In this document: piece after piece, positions 26,219 to 35,735 of the stretch
How the letters are laid out: every line of letters begins with the position of its first letter
Position numbering within the stretch: the stretch's first letter is position 1
NCBI GenBank assembly: GCA_051252415.1
Contig: JBPOGA010000018.1
Coordinates: 7,811-71,810 of the forward strand
Origin: JBPOFY01 sp051252415
GTDB taxonomy: Bacteria; Verrucomicrobiota; Verrucomicrobiia; Opitutales; Coraliomargaritaceae
Length of the DNA: 64,000 nt
Direction: 5' to 3'
Notes under the pieces: generated by a model
Database searches by the model: none
What the model saw: the letters and a program-made list of their open reading frames with translations, nothing else
What the model was told of the DNA's origin: nothing
Position numbers and translations under genes: made by a program

Positions 26219-26489
26219 GGGGTGCAATTTTAAGTGCGAGGTCACATAGGAGACGGGAGCGCGGATCTCGAATGGCACTAGCTTAAGCACTAAGCGAACT
26301 GGTTTAGCTATCACGGAGCTCAAATCTGTCCTAAAGTAGTGCCATTCCGCGGATCTCTGGCCTGTCCTGAGTTTATCGAAGGTGTCCGCATCTGTTATGA
26401 ACCGTGCCTACAACACGGGTGTCAGCACGGAGGCCGACACTCCCTAATTTAAGGCCTTATACTTTTTACCCCGCATATTTAATTGCACC
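26219..26489. repeat. Composite intergenic island, copy A
   Basis: The outer ends (GGTGCAATTTTAAGTGCG at 26221 and CGCATATTTAATTGCACC, 26472-26489) are inverted relatives and recur around different interiors at 44532-44727 and 52706-52856. About 65 bp inside (26383-26445, including GTGTCAGCACGGAGGCCGAC) is the reverse complement of 44578-44642 with scattered changes, and GGAGACGGGAGCGCGGA (26250-26266) matches 44675-44692 inversely. A 78-bp element is nested in it (26270-26347). This accounts for nearly all of the 398-bp gap between ribB and the metallophosphoesterase gene. Confidence 0.7.
26270..26347. mobile_element. 78-bp MITE-like insertion with 10-bp target duplication
   Basis: Perfect 11-bp terminal inverted repeats, GAATGGCACTA (26270-26280) and TAGTGCCATTC (26337-26347), are flanked on both sides by the direct repeat CGCGGATCTC (26260-26269 and 26348-26357). 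It is too small to code for a transposase and so must be moved in trans. The same ends occur at 61946-62238. Confidence 0.75.
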
Positions 26490-26554
26490 TGGAAAATAGC
26501 CTTAGCTGGGTGTTTGCTTGCGCGCTTACTGAAGAATCATTTTGCTGAAAGATT

Positions 26555-27511
26555 GTGAATGATTCGGTATCCCAAGAAGTAATGGAGGCGTTGAGCCAGC
26601 GCCTCGGTGAAGGCAATTATGCTAGGCGTATCAAGGCCGAAGAGCACTTAAAAACGCATCGGGGAGAGGGCCAGAATAAGGGGCTTTTTAGTCTGAACCG
26701 CTATATGGATTTTTACGGCGTGATTAAAAAATGCCTTCAGCTCAGTGGCTTATGGTCGCGTGCCGTTCGAAACTATTTGGACATACAGGTCGAATCAAAC
26801 GAAGTGTTTCTTGAGCGTTTGCCGGCAGAGTTTGATGGTTTTCGCATCCTCCAATTAACTGACTTACATGCGGATCTACATTCAGGTTTTGTTTCAGCCG
26901 TGCGGGATGCTATTGCTACGCTTGAATATGATCTGGTGGTAGTTACCGGAGACTTCCGAACGTGCACTTTTGGTGATCATTCTGGTGCGACTTCGGCTTC
27001 GATCGAAATACTCAAAGATTTACAGGCCCCGTGTTACGCTGTATTAGGCAACCATGATTTTATAATCAAGGTGCCGACCTTAGAGAGCGCTGGAATACAT
27101 TTCTTATTGAATGAGTCCGCTGCGATTGAGCGTGGCGGTGCAACGCTGTATATTGTGGGAATTGACGATCCGAACCATTATAAGACACACGATTTCGAGA
27201 GGGCCTTAACGGATGTGCCAGATTCGGCGTGTAAAGTGTTGTTGTCGCATGCGCCGCAAACATTCCTCGAAGCGTCTGATTTGGGTTTTGATTTGCAGCT
27301 CTCAGGACATACACATGGAGGGCAGATCTGCTTACCTGGAGGGTATGTGTTGGTGCACGATAACACCGTGCCACGCCGACTTCTATCAGGGGCATGGAAA
27401 GAGGGTGCTTTGCAAGGCTACACCAGTCGCGGCACGGGTGGATGCGGTCAACCCGTGCGCTTAAATTGCCCAGCAGAAGTGACACTGCATACGCTGCGTG
27501 TTGGGGCATGA
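26555..27511 (+). CDS. Membrane-associated type metallophosphoesterase
   Basis: 318 residues from a GTG start; an ATG at 26582 would give 309. The calcineurin-like metal-binding motifs are complete: TDLHADLHSG, VVVTGDFRT, AVLGNHDF, KVLLSHAPQTF and LSGHTHGGQICLPGGY. This set matches the YkuE/UDP-diacylglucosamine-hydrolase-like branch of the superfamily. It lacks a signal peptide; a short hydrophobic stretch precedes the catalytic domain (residues about 50-75). The substrate could be a phospholipid or a nucleotide, and the sequence does not decide. A palindromic repeat begins on the last base of the stop codon. Confidence 0.9.
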   Translation: MNDSVSQEVMEALSQRLGEGNYARRIKAEEHLKTHRGEGQNKGLFSLNRYMDFYGVIKKCLQLSGLWSRAVRNYLDIQVESNEVFLERLPAEFDGFRILQLTDLHADLHSGFVSAVRDAIATLEYDLVVVTGDFRTCTFGDHSGATSASIEILKDLQAPCYAVLGNHDFIIKVPTLESAGIHFLLNESAAIERGGATLYIVGIDDPNHYKTHDFERALTDVPDSACKVLLSHAPQTFLEASDLGFDLQLSGHTHGGQICLPGGYVLVHDNTVPRRLLSGAWKEGALQGYTSRGTGGCGQPVRLNCPAEVTLHTLRVGA

Positions 27512-27664
27512 ACATCGAACGTCCAACATCGAACGTCCAATTCTGAAATGATGAACGCCGCGATCTGAACGGGGAAGGCGTTTCGCCCCTCCTGTGCTTA
27601 ATCCCAGGCGCTCCCGATTTACATCCTCGACTCAACTTATTCAAAGTTGGACGTTGGACGTTCC
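27511..27664. repeat. AACATCGAACGTCC tandem/inverted repeat
   Basis: AACATCGAACGTCC occurs twice in direct tandem (27511-27538). The inverse form TTGGACGTTGGACGTTC lies at about 27647-27663, so the two ends can pair. It fills the gap between two convergent genes. Confidence 0.75.
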
Positions 27665-27674
27665 CAAGCTCTGA

Positions 27675-28673
27675 CTACATATAGTAGCGGATGTAAGACT
27701 TGTTACGAATGTCTTGCAGCCATTTCTCTTGTGTTTCACGAGCGAGTTCGCCGACGAGAACATTTTCGATGATGTCACGCACTTGAGATATAGGCTGAAT
27801 CATTTCTTCGCGTTTGGCTTCTGCGTAGAGGATAAAGATAGTGCCAGATAGCTCGATAGGCTCGCTGTATTGTCCCGCTTGTAGACCGAAGGCGACTTCA
27901 CTGAGTTCCTTGCGGATGTCTTGGCGCTCAATCCAGCCCCAGTCGCCACCGCGGCGGCTCATGTCGTCTTGGCTATATTTGCGAGCAAGGTCGCCAAAAT
28001 TGGCTCCGTTTTTTAGTTCGTCCGATACTTGCTTGGCAGTCTGGCGGAGTGGCACGAGGCCCTCGTCTGCCATTGGTGTGAGGATGATTTGGCGTAGATG
28101 CATGGACTCGCTTTGGTAGAAGCGAAGTTTGTTTTTAACGTAAAAGTCCTCGATACGCTCTGGGCTAATTTCGGACTGCGACTTACGTGTTTGCTGGCGC
28201 ATTACGTTAACGATCACATTTTTTCTGACGTCGTTGCGGTAGTCGCGAGCGGTGATGCCACGTTCACTGAGATACGTGAGGAAGCGTGCACGATCACCGC
28301 CAAAGTCGCGGGCAATCACTTCATCATACTCTTGGTCGATATAGGATTGTGGTATGAGGAGCCCCTTTTCATCCGCCTCTTTTACAATAATGATGCGGTC
28401 GATCATATTTTGGAGCACCTCTTTACTGATCTCGTCGATGCGCTTAGCGAACTCTTCTTGGTTGCGAGCTTCGACTCGGAGGCGAGGGATGATTGGGTTG
28501 AGCTCTTGGCGCAGTTCCTCGATCGTAATGATGTGGCCTTCTGCAATCGCAGCAATGCCGTTACCTAAACGCATCAGTGCGGGGTCTTGCGGGTTATTGC
28601 TCTGTGCCGTAGCTGTTGTGAGTGCAGCGGAGAGGGCAAATATAGAAAGTGTGAGTGTGCGTGTAAGCTTCAT
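27675..28673 (-). CDS. SurA-like periplasmic peptidyl-prolyl isomerase
   Basis: 332 residues with a signal peptide (MKLTRTLTLSIFALSAALTTATA). The N-terminal SurA-type chaperone region has IAAIAEGHIITIEELRQEL and a long helical part. One parvulin-type rotamase domain follows at about 185-280 (HLRQIILTPM, ANFGDLARKYSQDDMSRRGG, DWGWIERQDI, GQYSEPIEL). The end returns to the chaperone region (LQDIRNKSYIRYYM). Full SurA proteins have two parvulin domains, so this is a shorter SurA/PrsA-like foldase for outer-membrane protein precursors, which are plentiful in this window. Confidence 0.9.
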   Translation of the reverse strand: MKLTRTLTLSIFALSAALTTATAQSNNPQDPALMRLGNGIAAIAEGHIITIEELRQELNPIIPRLRVEARNQEEFAKRIDEISKEVLQNMIDRIIIVKEADEKGLLIPQSYIDQEYDEVIARDFGGDRARFLTYLSERGITARDYRNDVRKNVIVNVMRQQTRKSQSEISPERIEDFYVKNKLRFYQSESMHLRQIILTPMADEGLVPLRQTAKQVSDELKNGANFGDLARKYSQDDMSRRGGDWGWIERQDIRKELSEVAFGLQAGQYSEPIELSGTIFILYAEAKREEMIQPISQVRDIIENVLVGELARETQEKWLQDIRNKSYIRYYM

Positions 28674-28726
28674 GGAGCGCTAAGAAATACTGGTTTCGCC
28701 CAACTGTAGAAGCGGATCTTCCTTGG

Positions 28727-29794
28727 TCAAGCGGGTAAAGTGTCGAGAGGTTGGATTAGCACAATCCGTGTGCCATTGCCAAGTGCGCTCTCTACTTGAA
28801 TTTTCATTCCGAGGCGTTCACACATTTTCCTGACAATATAGAGCCCGAGGCCAGTTGAAGATTCGTTGCCTGTTGGCTGTGCCGAGAGGCGAACAAACTT
28901 TTGAAACATTTTCCTTTGATCACTATCGCTGATACCTGGACCGTTGTCTTTAACTTCGACTTCGATGTGAGTATCTTTACGCCGTGTGCGGATATCGATT
29001 TTTCCGTAGTGCGGGGTGTATTTAACTGCGTTACCAATTATATTGTTTAGGCAGACATCGAGCCAATCGGGATTGCTTTTAATACTGGTGCCATCCGTGG
29101 CTGCTAAATTTAGGTTTAGGCTAATATGTTTTTGGGCGGTTTGATGCTTGAAGCTACTAGCTGAGGCTTCGATGCGCTCATTCCAGTTAACTTCTTCGGT
29201 GACGAGTTCGCCATTGAAGCTCTCAATTTTGGAAACTTCGAGTAGTTTTTGTGTTAACTCGAGCATGCGCTCGCCGCAGGTGTTTACATCACGTGCAAAG
29301 GCCTGAAGCTCGATGCCGCTATTCTCCATCTGTGCGAGTTGACTGAAGCCGATGATGGAGCTTAAGGGATTCTTTAAGTCGTGGGCGACGATACTGACAA
29401 ACTCATCTTTTTCTTTATTAACAGCTTCGAGTTCCTTCACCGCCTGTCTATAATTTTCAGTCTGTTTTACAAGATCTTGATTACTCTGGCTCAACTCAAC
29501 GTGGTGTGTCTGTGATTCAGCATTGTGACTCTTGGTTATTCTAAAACTGATGGAAGCAACTACAGAGGTTACTAATAGCGATACTGCTAAACTGATAAGC
29601 AGTTGCGACTGCAGTGGTTGCAATAGCGCGCTTTCAAGCTCACTAGAATCATAACTTGAGCTTTGTAAGATGGTGTTGCTGATGTTTGCATGTGCCATCC
29701 AGTAGCCGCTAACGCTAATGAGTAAGCAAGTCGTCAGCAGCAGTAGGCTCACTAACCATGCCCAGCGGTATTTAGGGGAAAATAGTTGTTTCAT
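28727..29794 (-). CDS. Two-TM sensor histidine kinase
   Basis: 355 residues. A membrane segment at about 12-32 and another at about 65-85 enclose a small periplasmic loop. A coiled coil (about 95-135) leads to HisKA with the phospho-accepting His in SIVAHDLKNPLSSIIGFSQ and a HATPase with NNIIGNAVKYTPHYG, VKDNGPGISD and STGLGLYIVRKMCERLG. No response regulator is adjacent, so it is an orphan; the receiver-only protein at 15849-16193 is one possible partner. The small sensor region gives no ligand clue. Confidence 0.92.
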   Translation of the reverse strand: MKQLFSPKYRWAWLVSLLLLTTCLLISVSGYWMAHANISNTILQSSSYDSSELESALLQPLQSQLLISLAVSLLVTSVVASISFRITKSHNAESQTHHVELSQSNQDLVKQTENYRQAVKELEAVNKEKDEFVSIVAHDLKNPLSSIIGFSQLAQMENSGIELQAFARDVNTCGERMLELTQKLLEVSKIESFNGELVTEEVNWNERIEASASSFKHQTAQKHISLNLNLAATDGTSIKSNPDWLDVCLNNIIGNAVKYTPHYGKIDIRTRRKDTHIEVEVKDNGPGISDSDQRKMFQKFVRLSAQPTGNESSTGLGLYIVRKMCERLGMKIQVESALGNGTRIVLIQPLDTLPA

Positions 29795-29896
29795 TTTCGA
29801 GGCTTAGGGGCAGTGCACCGATATGATTGAATTGTAAAAAACATATAAAGACACCTCAATTGCTACTGCGTGCCTCATTATTGTCAATGAGGCAAA

Positions 29897-32800
29897 TTAC
29901 CTAGTATGACGTCCTAAGTAGTTTTTTATTTCAATTAAGCGCTTAAGTGGGTCTTTGGCGGTCAGGCGTGGGAACCGACTGCCTGTTTTAAGGAACTCTC
30001 CTGCCTTGCTGGGATTTGCTAGTCTACAGATCAACCGATCACCTTCACTTTCGACACGGCGCACGCCGGCGCCTTCGGCGAAGACCCGCACTTCACTGAC
30101 CGCAATGAGTGCTTGTGCGGGAATCGGCAGCTTGCCGAAGCGGTCGGTCATTTCCTCGGCAATCGCTACCACTGTGTCACGGCTTTCTGCGAGTGCGAGA
30201 CGACGGTAGAGGTCGATGCGTAGGCGAGGTTCAGAGATGTATTCCGCGGGAAGCGCGGCTTCGACAAGATTAGCTGGTTTCGAGTATTCCGCTTCCTTAA
30301 TCGCGGCGAAACTAGCGGTGCCACTGGTGCTGCGAGAACGACTGCCGCCTTCACCGGTTGCGATGAAATCGAGCTTCACTTCAGCACGTATACGGTCGGC
30401 ACCGGGTTCACCTTTTAAACGTGCGACGCTTTGTTTGAGCAATTGGCAATAAAGCTCGAAGCCAACACCTGCGATATGACCGCTCTGCTGTGAACCCAGT
30501 AAATTACCCGCACCGCGGAGCTCAAGGTCGCGCATCGCGATTCGGAATCCTGCGCCGAGCTGGTTGTGCTGCTTTAATGCATTGAGCCGCTTCTGAGCTT
30601 GGTCGACCAGCGCAGCGTGGCGATGCAGTAAGAGGTAGGCGTAGGCTTGTCGCTTGAAGCGACCGACTCGGCCGCGAATTTGATAGAGTTGGGCGAGGCC
30701 AAAACGGTCTGCGCCTTCAATGATCAGCGTGTTACAATTTGGAATGTCGATGCCAGACTCGATGATCGTGGTGCAGACTAGCACATCATATTTACCAGCG
30801 ACGAACTTTGTCATGATCTTTTCGAGCTGTCCTTCTTCCATCTGCCCGTGCCCTACAGCGACACGTAGCTTCGGATGCATGTCGTTGATTTTTGCGGCAA
30901 CTGTTTCGATTGTGGACACACGGTTGTGTAGATAAAACACCTGCCCACCACGATCCGTCTCAGCTTGGATCGCGCTTTTGACGAGGTCGTCAGAGTAGCT
31001 TTTGACTACGGTTTCAATTGGGCGGCGGTCGACTGGAGGTGTCTCTATCACGCTCATCGCGCGTGCCCCAGCCATTGCCATGTAGAGTGTGCGAGGGATC
31101 GGCGTCGCGCTGAGTGTGAGGATGTCGACATCGGCGCGCAGCTGTTTGATGCGCTCCTTTTGACGCACGCCGAAACGCTGCTCCTCGTCCACCACGAGGA
31201 GGCCGAGATCTTGAAAGTGAACGTCTTTACTTAGTAACCGGTGGGTGCCGATCACGATATCTATTTTCCCCGAAGCCAGATGGGAGATGATTTCTTTGTT
31301 CTGCTTTGAACTACGAAAGCGACTCACCATATCCACGATGATCGGGTATTGCGCCATGCGCTCGCGAAAGGTGTTGAAGTGTTGCTGGCAGAGCACGGTG
31401 GTCGGCACGAGGATTGCGACTTGCTTACCTGCGAGCACCGCTTTGAGCGCGGCGCGAATCGCGATCTCTGTTTTACCAAAGCCGACGTCACCACAAATGA
31501 GTCGATCCATGGGCAGGGAAGCCTCCATATCGGCTTTGCTGTCTTCAATGGCGCGGAGCTGGTCGGGAGTTTCTTTGAAAGGGAAGGCCGCCTCGAAATT
31601 CTTTTGCCATGGATGGTCTGAAGGGAAGGCATAACCTGCGGATTGGCTGCGTTGCGCGTGCAGGTTGAGCATTTCGGCTGCATAGTCTAAAGTCGCCCGC
31701 TCCGCAGATTGACGCGTCTTCTCCCAAGTCGCACCGCCGACTTTGCCGAGCTTTGCAGCGGCTTTGGTGAGTCCCACATAGCGCGTGAGCAAGTGTGATT
31801 CGTGCAGTGGCACATGGATCGTCATTTGATCCGCAAACTCGACTGAGATGACTTCTTTCTGTCCGCCTTGTATCTCGAGACGTGTGAGCCCGCGGAAGAG
31901 GCAAACACCATGTTGCAAGTGTACCAGCGTATCGCCGTCGGCGAGTTCGGTGAAATCGAGCAGTTGGTCGACCTGAGAAATGGTTGGGCGTGCGCGCTCT
32001 CGAGTGCTTTGGACCGTGCGTTGGCGACGGCCGAAATACTCGGTGTCGGTAATGAGCACGACACCTTTCGACTTTGGTTTCGTTTTTAGCTGGAGCCACT
32101 TCTTTGCATCGCGAGTGATGAAGCCACCAGAAACGGTGCCTTCTAGGAAGGTCGGCTTCAGCTTGGCCGTGAGTGGATTCTCAACGAGTAGCTCTTTGAT
32201 GCGCTCCACTTCACTTGCACCTGCCGTGACGAAAAGGATGTCGAGCTTCTCAAGCTTCGACCAATCGGCGATCTGGCTCTCAAACTTCGTGCGCGCGCTC
32301 TGCTCCGATTCGAACCGATCAAAGCCTACCTGTGTCGCATCGGTGTGGAGTCGGTAGTTCTCAGTCGGCTCGGTCGCGAATTCGACACGAGGAGCCTCGG
32401 AGAATAATTTCGGATCTGTATCGATTTCACAAATACCGATGAGTGAATCGTTTGACTTGGACCTGTGCTTGGAGAGTTGATGGAACGAGCGTATGATCTT
32501 CGATTGATTGTGAATCTCTTCGAAGCGATATGGGTGCTCTCGGACGAGGTGTGCGGGCTCTTCGAGTAGCCACTGAATCGCACCCTTAGGTAGATAATCG
32601 ATGAATCCGCCTTCCTTGTTTTTGGAGGCTTCCGTATTGTGTGCGGCCGAAATCGTGATTGTTGAGACACTCCTGTTTGTGCGTTGGCTCGCAGGGTCAA
32701 AGGCGCGGATACTTTCAATCTCATCGCCGAAGAAATCGACACGGTAGGGCTGTGTCGCGTCGTATGGGTAGATGTCGATCAGGCCGCCGCGTGTGGCGAT

Positions 32801-33292
32801 TTGCCCGGGGTGCTCGCAAAGTGCTTCGGCATCGTAGTCGAGCTTTGTGGTCAACTGATTGGTCAGCTCTGAAAAGGCGTATTCTTCACCGACGCGTATT
32901 TTTAGCTGACTCGATTCAAAGGCTTTACGGGTCGGACATGCACCAAGTAGTGCTTCTGGGGTCGCAATAATGAGCTGTTGATCGTTCGATTGGTCGAGTA
33001 GCGCACTGAGCACTGCAAGGCGATCACAGATACGGTCCACTCTACGGTTGGCATCAATGTCGGGTGGTGGGTCTTCCGGCAGGTGCAGGATGCGTATATC
33101 TTGCTTATTCCATGCAAGGTAGGTGTCGACTTCAGCTGTAAGTTCTTGTGCCCGACGTGGGTCTGCGACCAGTGCGATTGAGGTGTGTCCCTGCGTATTG
33201 CTCACTTGGCTCGCGATGAGAGCCGCTCGAGCTTCCACGCAGACGCCATGAAGCAGGCTATTGCCTCGTAACTCTGAGTGGGGGAGTGTCAT
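29897..33292 (-). CDS. mfd: Transcription-repair coupling factor
   Basis: Removes RNA polymerase stalled at DNA lesions and recruits UvrA. 1131 residues, the normal size. An N-terminal UvrB-like region is followed by the RNA-polymerase interaction domain (ELADGDTLVHLQHGVCLFRG), the SF2 translocase with Walker A GDVGFGKTEIAIRAAL and DEEQ box VVDEEQRFGVRQKE, the motif SATPIPRTLYMAM, the helicase C half (TTIIESGIDIPNCNTLI, YQIRGRVGR) and the C-terminal TRCF domain. It starts 3 bp after the rnc stop on the same strand and is translationally linked to it. One of few genes here with a plausible AAGG ribosome site. Confidence 0.97.
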   Translation of the reverse strand: MTLPHSELRGNSLLHGVCVEARAALIASQVSNTQGHTSIALVADPRRAQELTAEVDTYLAWNKQDIRILHLPEDPPPDIDANRRVDRICDRLAVLSALLDQSNDQQLIIATPEALLGACPTRKAFESSQLKIRVGEEYAFSELTNQLTTKLDYDAEALCEHPGQIATRGGLIDIYPYDATQPYRVDFFGDEIESIRAFDPASQRTNRSVSTITISAAHNTEASKNKEGGFIDYLPKGAIQWLLEEPAHLVREHPYRFEEIHNQSKIIRSFHQLSKHRSKSNDSLIGICEIDTDPKLFSEAPRVEFATEPTENYRLHTDATQVGFDRFESEQSARTKFESQIADWSKLEKLDILFVTAGASEVERIKELLVENPLTAKLKPTFLEGTVSGGFITRDAKKWLQLKTKPKSKGVVLITDTEYFGRRQRTVQSTRERARPTISQVDQLLDFTELADGDTLVHLQHGVCLFRGLTRLEIQGGQKEVISVEFADQMTIHVPLHESHLLTRYVGLTKAAAKLGKVGGATWEKTRQSAERATLDYAAEMLNLHAQRSQSAGYAFPSDHPWQKNFEAAFPFKETPDQLRAIEDSKADMEASLPMDRLICGDVGFGKTEIAIRAALKAVLAGKQVAILVPTTVLCQQHFNTFRERMAQYPIIVDMVSRFRSSKQNKEIISHLASGKIDIVIGTHRLLSKDVHFQDLGLLVVDEEQRFGVRQKERIKQLRADVDILTLSATPIPRTLYMAMAGARAMSVIETPPVDRRPIETVVKSYSDDLVKSAIQAETDRGGQVFYLHNRVSTIETVAAKINDMHPKLRVAVGHGQMEEGQLEKIMTKFVAGKYDVLVCTTIIESGIDIPNCNTLIIEGADRFGLAQLYQIRGRVGRFKRQAYAYLLLHRHAALVDQAQKRLNALKQHNQLGAGFRIAMRDLELRGAGNLLGSQQSGHIAGVGFELYCQLLKQSVARLKGEPGADRIRAEVKLDFIATGEGGSRSRSTSGTASFAAIKEAEYSKPANLVEAALPAEYISEPRLRIDLYRRLALAESRDTVVAIAEEMTDRFGKLPIPAQALIAVSEVRVFAEGAGVRRVESEGDRLICRLANPSKAGEFLKTGSRFPRLTAKDPLKRLIEIKNYLGRHTR

Positions 33293-33295
33293 TGC

Positions 33296-33973
33296 TTAGC
33301 CTTGCAGGTCTTTGAGTGCCGCAATGGCTGCCGCTGATTCAGCGGCTTTCTTTGAAGAGCCACGGCCTTCGCCAAGAACCTTGTCGTTAATGGTCACTGA
33401 TGAAGCATACTGGCGATCGTGGTCGGGGCCGTCCTCGGAGGTTAGGGTATACTCTGGAATCGCACCGTCGTAGTGTTGCTGTGTCCATTCTTGCAGGCGC
33501 CCTTTTGGGTTTTTAGAACGATTACTGACGTCGGCGTCTTCAATCTGTTCGCCGAATAGTCTTAGGATAGTCGCTCGTGCGGCATCCATTCCTGAGTCCA
33601 GAAAGATCGCGCCGAAGATCGCTTCAAGCGCATCTTCCAGCATGGCCTTGCTGGGGTCTGGGTGATGCTCGCGGTGTGAATCACTCACTTGTAGGAATTC
33701 TGCGAGTTCGATCTGCGCTGCTTTGCGAGCGAGTGACTTACCATTGACGATACTCGCGCGGACGCGATCCATAGTTCCTTCGTTGATTGAATCAAAGGTA
33801 TTGTAGAGTGCTTCTGCGATAACGAGGTCCAGCACTGCATCACCTAAAAACTCAAGACGTTGATTATCACCTTCCTCCAAATCGCAGCTAGGATGTGTGA
33901 GTGCGAGCGCAAGTATGTTGGAGTCTTTGAATCTGTGGCCAAGTCGAGTTTCGAGTAGGTGAATGTCTGTCAT
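33296..33973 (-). CDS. rnc: Ribonuclease III
   Basis: Cleaves double-stranded RNA in rRNA and mRNA processing. The catalytic signature NQRLEFLGDAVLDLVIAE and the second acidic motif (MLEDALEAIFGAIFLDSG) are intact, and the C-terminal dsRNA-binding domain (NPKGRLQEWTQQ ... GRGSSKKAAESAAAIAAL) is complete. 225 residues is typical. It is the first gene of an operon with mfd, with 3 bp between stop and start. The rnc-mfd pairing is uncommon compared with rnc-era. Confidence 0.97.
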   Translation of the reverse strand: MTDIHLLETRLGHRFKDSNILALALTHPSCDLEEGDNQRLEFLGDAVLDLVIAEALYNTFDSINEGTMDRVRASIVNGKSLARKAAQIELAEFLQVSDSHREHHPDPSKAMLEDALEAIFGAIFLDSGMDAARATILRLFGEQIEDADVSNRSKNPKGRLQEWTQQHYDGAIPEYTLTSEDGPDHDRQYASSVTINDKVLGEGRGSSKKAAESAAAIAALKDLQG

Positions 33974-34107
33974 GTTTAGAATAATTTTACGGCGTAACTG
34001 TCTTTACGGCTTGCGCAATATGCATCTGCGAGGTTCCCTATGTATAGTTCAATAACCGCAGGCTGCAAATGTCAGTTTGTATTTAAATTGTTACCAATAC
34101 CAGACCC

Positions 34108-35658
34108 TTGCCGAAACAAAAATCGACTCAAAACAAGGCCAAAATATTTGTCCTTGATACCAACGTTCTTCTTCACGACCCACAGTGTCTACATAAGTTT
34201 GAGGATAACACCATTGCCATCCCAGTCGAAGTTCTCGAAGAGCTCGACCGCAAAAAATCTGCTCCTGGTGAGCTAGGATTTGCTGCGCGAAAAATACATC
34301 GAGACCTGCGTGCCTTATTTGACGACGAGTTAGGTAATGCCCCAGAGATATCGGGCAAGGGGAGTTCGGCGCTGAGTCGCGACCTCGTTAACGGCGGCCG
34401 CTTGATTGTGGTGATCAATGACTACTTTGTCAGCGGCGACCCCGCAAGTGAGGGGATGAATCGCCTCAAGGCGACGCTCGTAGATATCGAGAAAATGGAC
34501 AGCCGTATCTTGGCATCCTGCTTCTTTCTCACGGAGGTCTGCGATGATAGCCGTGTAATCCTTGTCACAAAGGATGCAAACATGGCGCTCAAGGGCATCG
34601 CGCTAGGTCTCGAAGTTCAAGACTACATGAACGACAAGGTCACGACCACTAAGATCGGTGGTGGCTTTAAGACCGTGAAAATCGACAAGTCCGAGTATGA
34701 CCGTTTCATTAGTGAGCACGGTGTCGACCTCTCCCCAGAGCAGACCAGCCACCTCTTTATTAATGAGTATATCTACTTGAGTGATGGTGAGAATACCGAG
34801 CCCGCTCGCTATACTGGTGATGGGCAAATCGAAGCCCTCATTTTAGGCCCTGAAGTGGGGATCAAAATCCCGAAAGGCATTAAGATCAACCCACTCAATG
34901 ACGAGCAACGTATGCTCATGGATGCGATCCTTGATGAAGACATCAAGCTCGTCACTTGTTGCGGCAAAGCGGGCACTGGTAAGACGCTCGTGAGTATCGC
35001 CATGGCACTCTACCAAACACTCGGTAAGGATAACTTGTATGAGCGCGTCTTTATTACGCGGCCACTTGTGCATATCGGTAAGGATACGGGAGCGCTACCA
35101 GGCACCTTAGATGAAAAAATGGCACCATACATCGCGCCATTTTATGATAATTTAGAAGTGCTCTTTAGTAATCGCAAAGCGCCCGAGCAGCCCGAGGTCG
35201 AAAAAGGCCATGAGCAGATCGATCGCATTACATCGAATCGTAAGCGTAAGAAAGCGATGGCCAAGCTTGCCAAGCAACCCACCAATGGCGAATCGTCAGA
35301 AGACGAAAGCCCGCAGTCTCGCAAACCTTATCAGTTCCTCTTTGATTTTGGAATCGTCGAGGTCGAAGCGATGACCTTCATTCGTGGACGTTCGCTCGCA
35401 AATACGATCTTCATTATTGATGAAGCGCAGAACTTGACGCCGCACGAAGCCAAAACCGTCGTCAGTCGTATGGCGGAAGGATCGAAAGTCATCATGCTTG
35501 GTGATCCGTATCAGGTGGACAGTATGTTCCTGGATGCATGGTCGAATGGATTGGTGCATACCGCACAGCGCTTGAGGGGCACAGAGATCACCGCTCACTT
35601 GGAGCTGATTACTGGTGTGCGTTCGGAGCTCGCTGAGCTTGCTGCCGACTTACTTTAG
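34108..35658 (+). CDS. PIN-PhoH fusion ATPase (YlaK/PhoH2-like)
   Basis: 516 residues starting from TTG at 34108; the open frame upstream to 34040 is in another frame. Residues about 12-150 form a PIN ribonuclease domain (FVLDTNVLLHDP, EVLEELDRKK, VILVTKDANMALKG with its acidic residues). The C-terminal PhoH domain has Walker A CGKAGTGKTLVSIAMAL and Walker B TIFIIDEAQNLTPHEAK followed by MLGDPYQVD. PIN-PhoH proteins couple RNA unwinding to cleavage; the exact substrate is unknown. A charged insertion (about 365-405, QIDRITSNRKRKKAMAKLAK) sits inside the PhoH part. Divergent from rnc. Confidence 0.93.
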   Translation: MPKQKSTQNKAKIFVLDTNVLLHDPQCLHKFEDNTIAIPVEVLEELDRKKSAPGELGFAARKIHRDLRALFDDELGNAPEISGKGSSALSRDLVNGGRLIVVINDYFVSGDPASEGMNRLKATLVDIEKMDSRILASCFFLTEVCDDSRVILVTKDANMALKGIALGLEVQDYMNDKVTTTKIGGGFKTVKIDKSEYDRFISEHGVDLSPEQTSHLFINEYIYLSDGENTEPARYTGDGQIEALILGPEVGIKIPKGIKINPLNDEQRMLMDAILDEDIKLVTCCGKAGTGKTLVSIAMALYQTLGKDNLYERVFITRPLVHIGKDTGALPGTLDEKMAPYIAPFYDNLEVLFSNRKAPEQPEVEKGHEQIDRITSNRKRKKAMAKLAKQPTNGESSEDESPQSRKPYQFLFDFGIVEVEAMTFIRGRSLANTIFIIDEAQNLTPHEAKTVVSRMAEGSKVIMLGDPYQVDSMFLDAWSNGLVHTAQRLRGTEITAHLELITGVRSELAELAADLL

Positions 35659-35735
35659 TCGCTCAAAATTTGACGGGAACCTGTAGTTAGGTCATCTGTC
35701 ATCATAGCTGTTCAACCTATTATTCTATAAAGCAT

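Noticed and set aside
27066..27644. 192-codon minus-strand frame overlapping the metallophosphoesterase
   Set aside because: It covers the conserved catalytic motifs of the plus-strand gene and then repeat DNA; no independent support.
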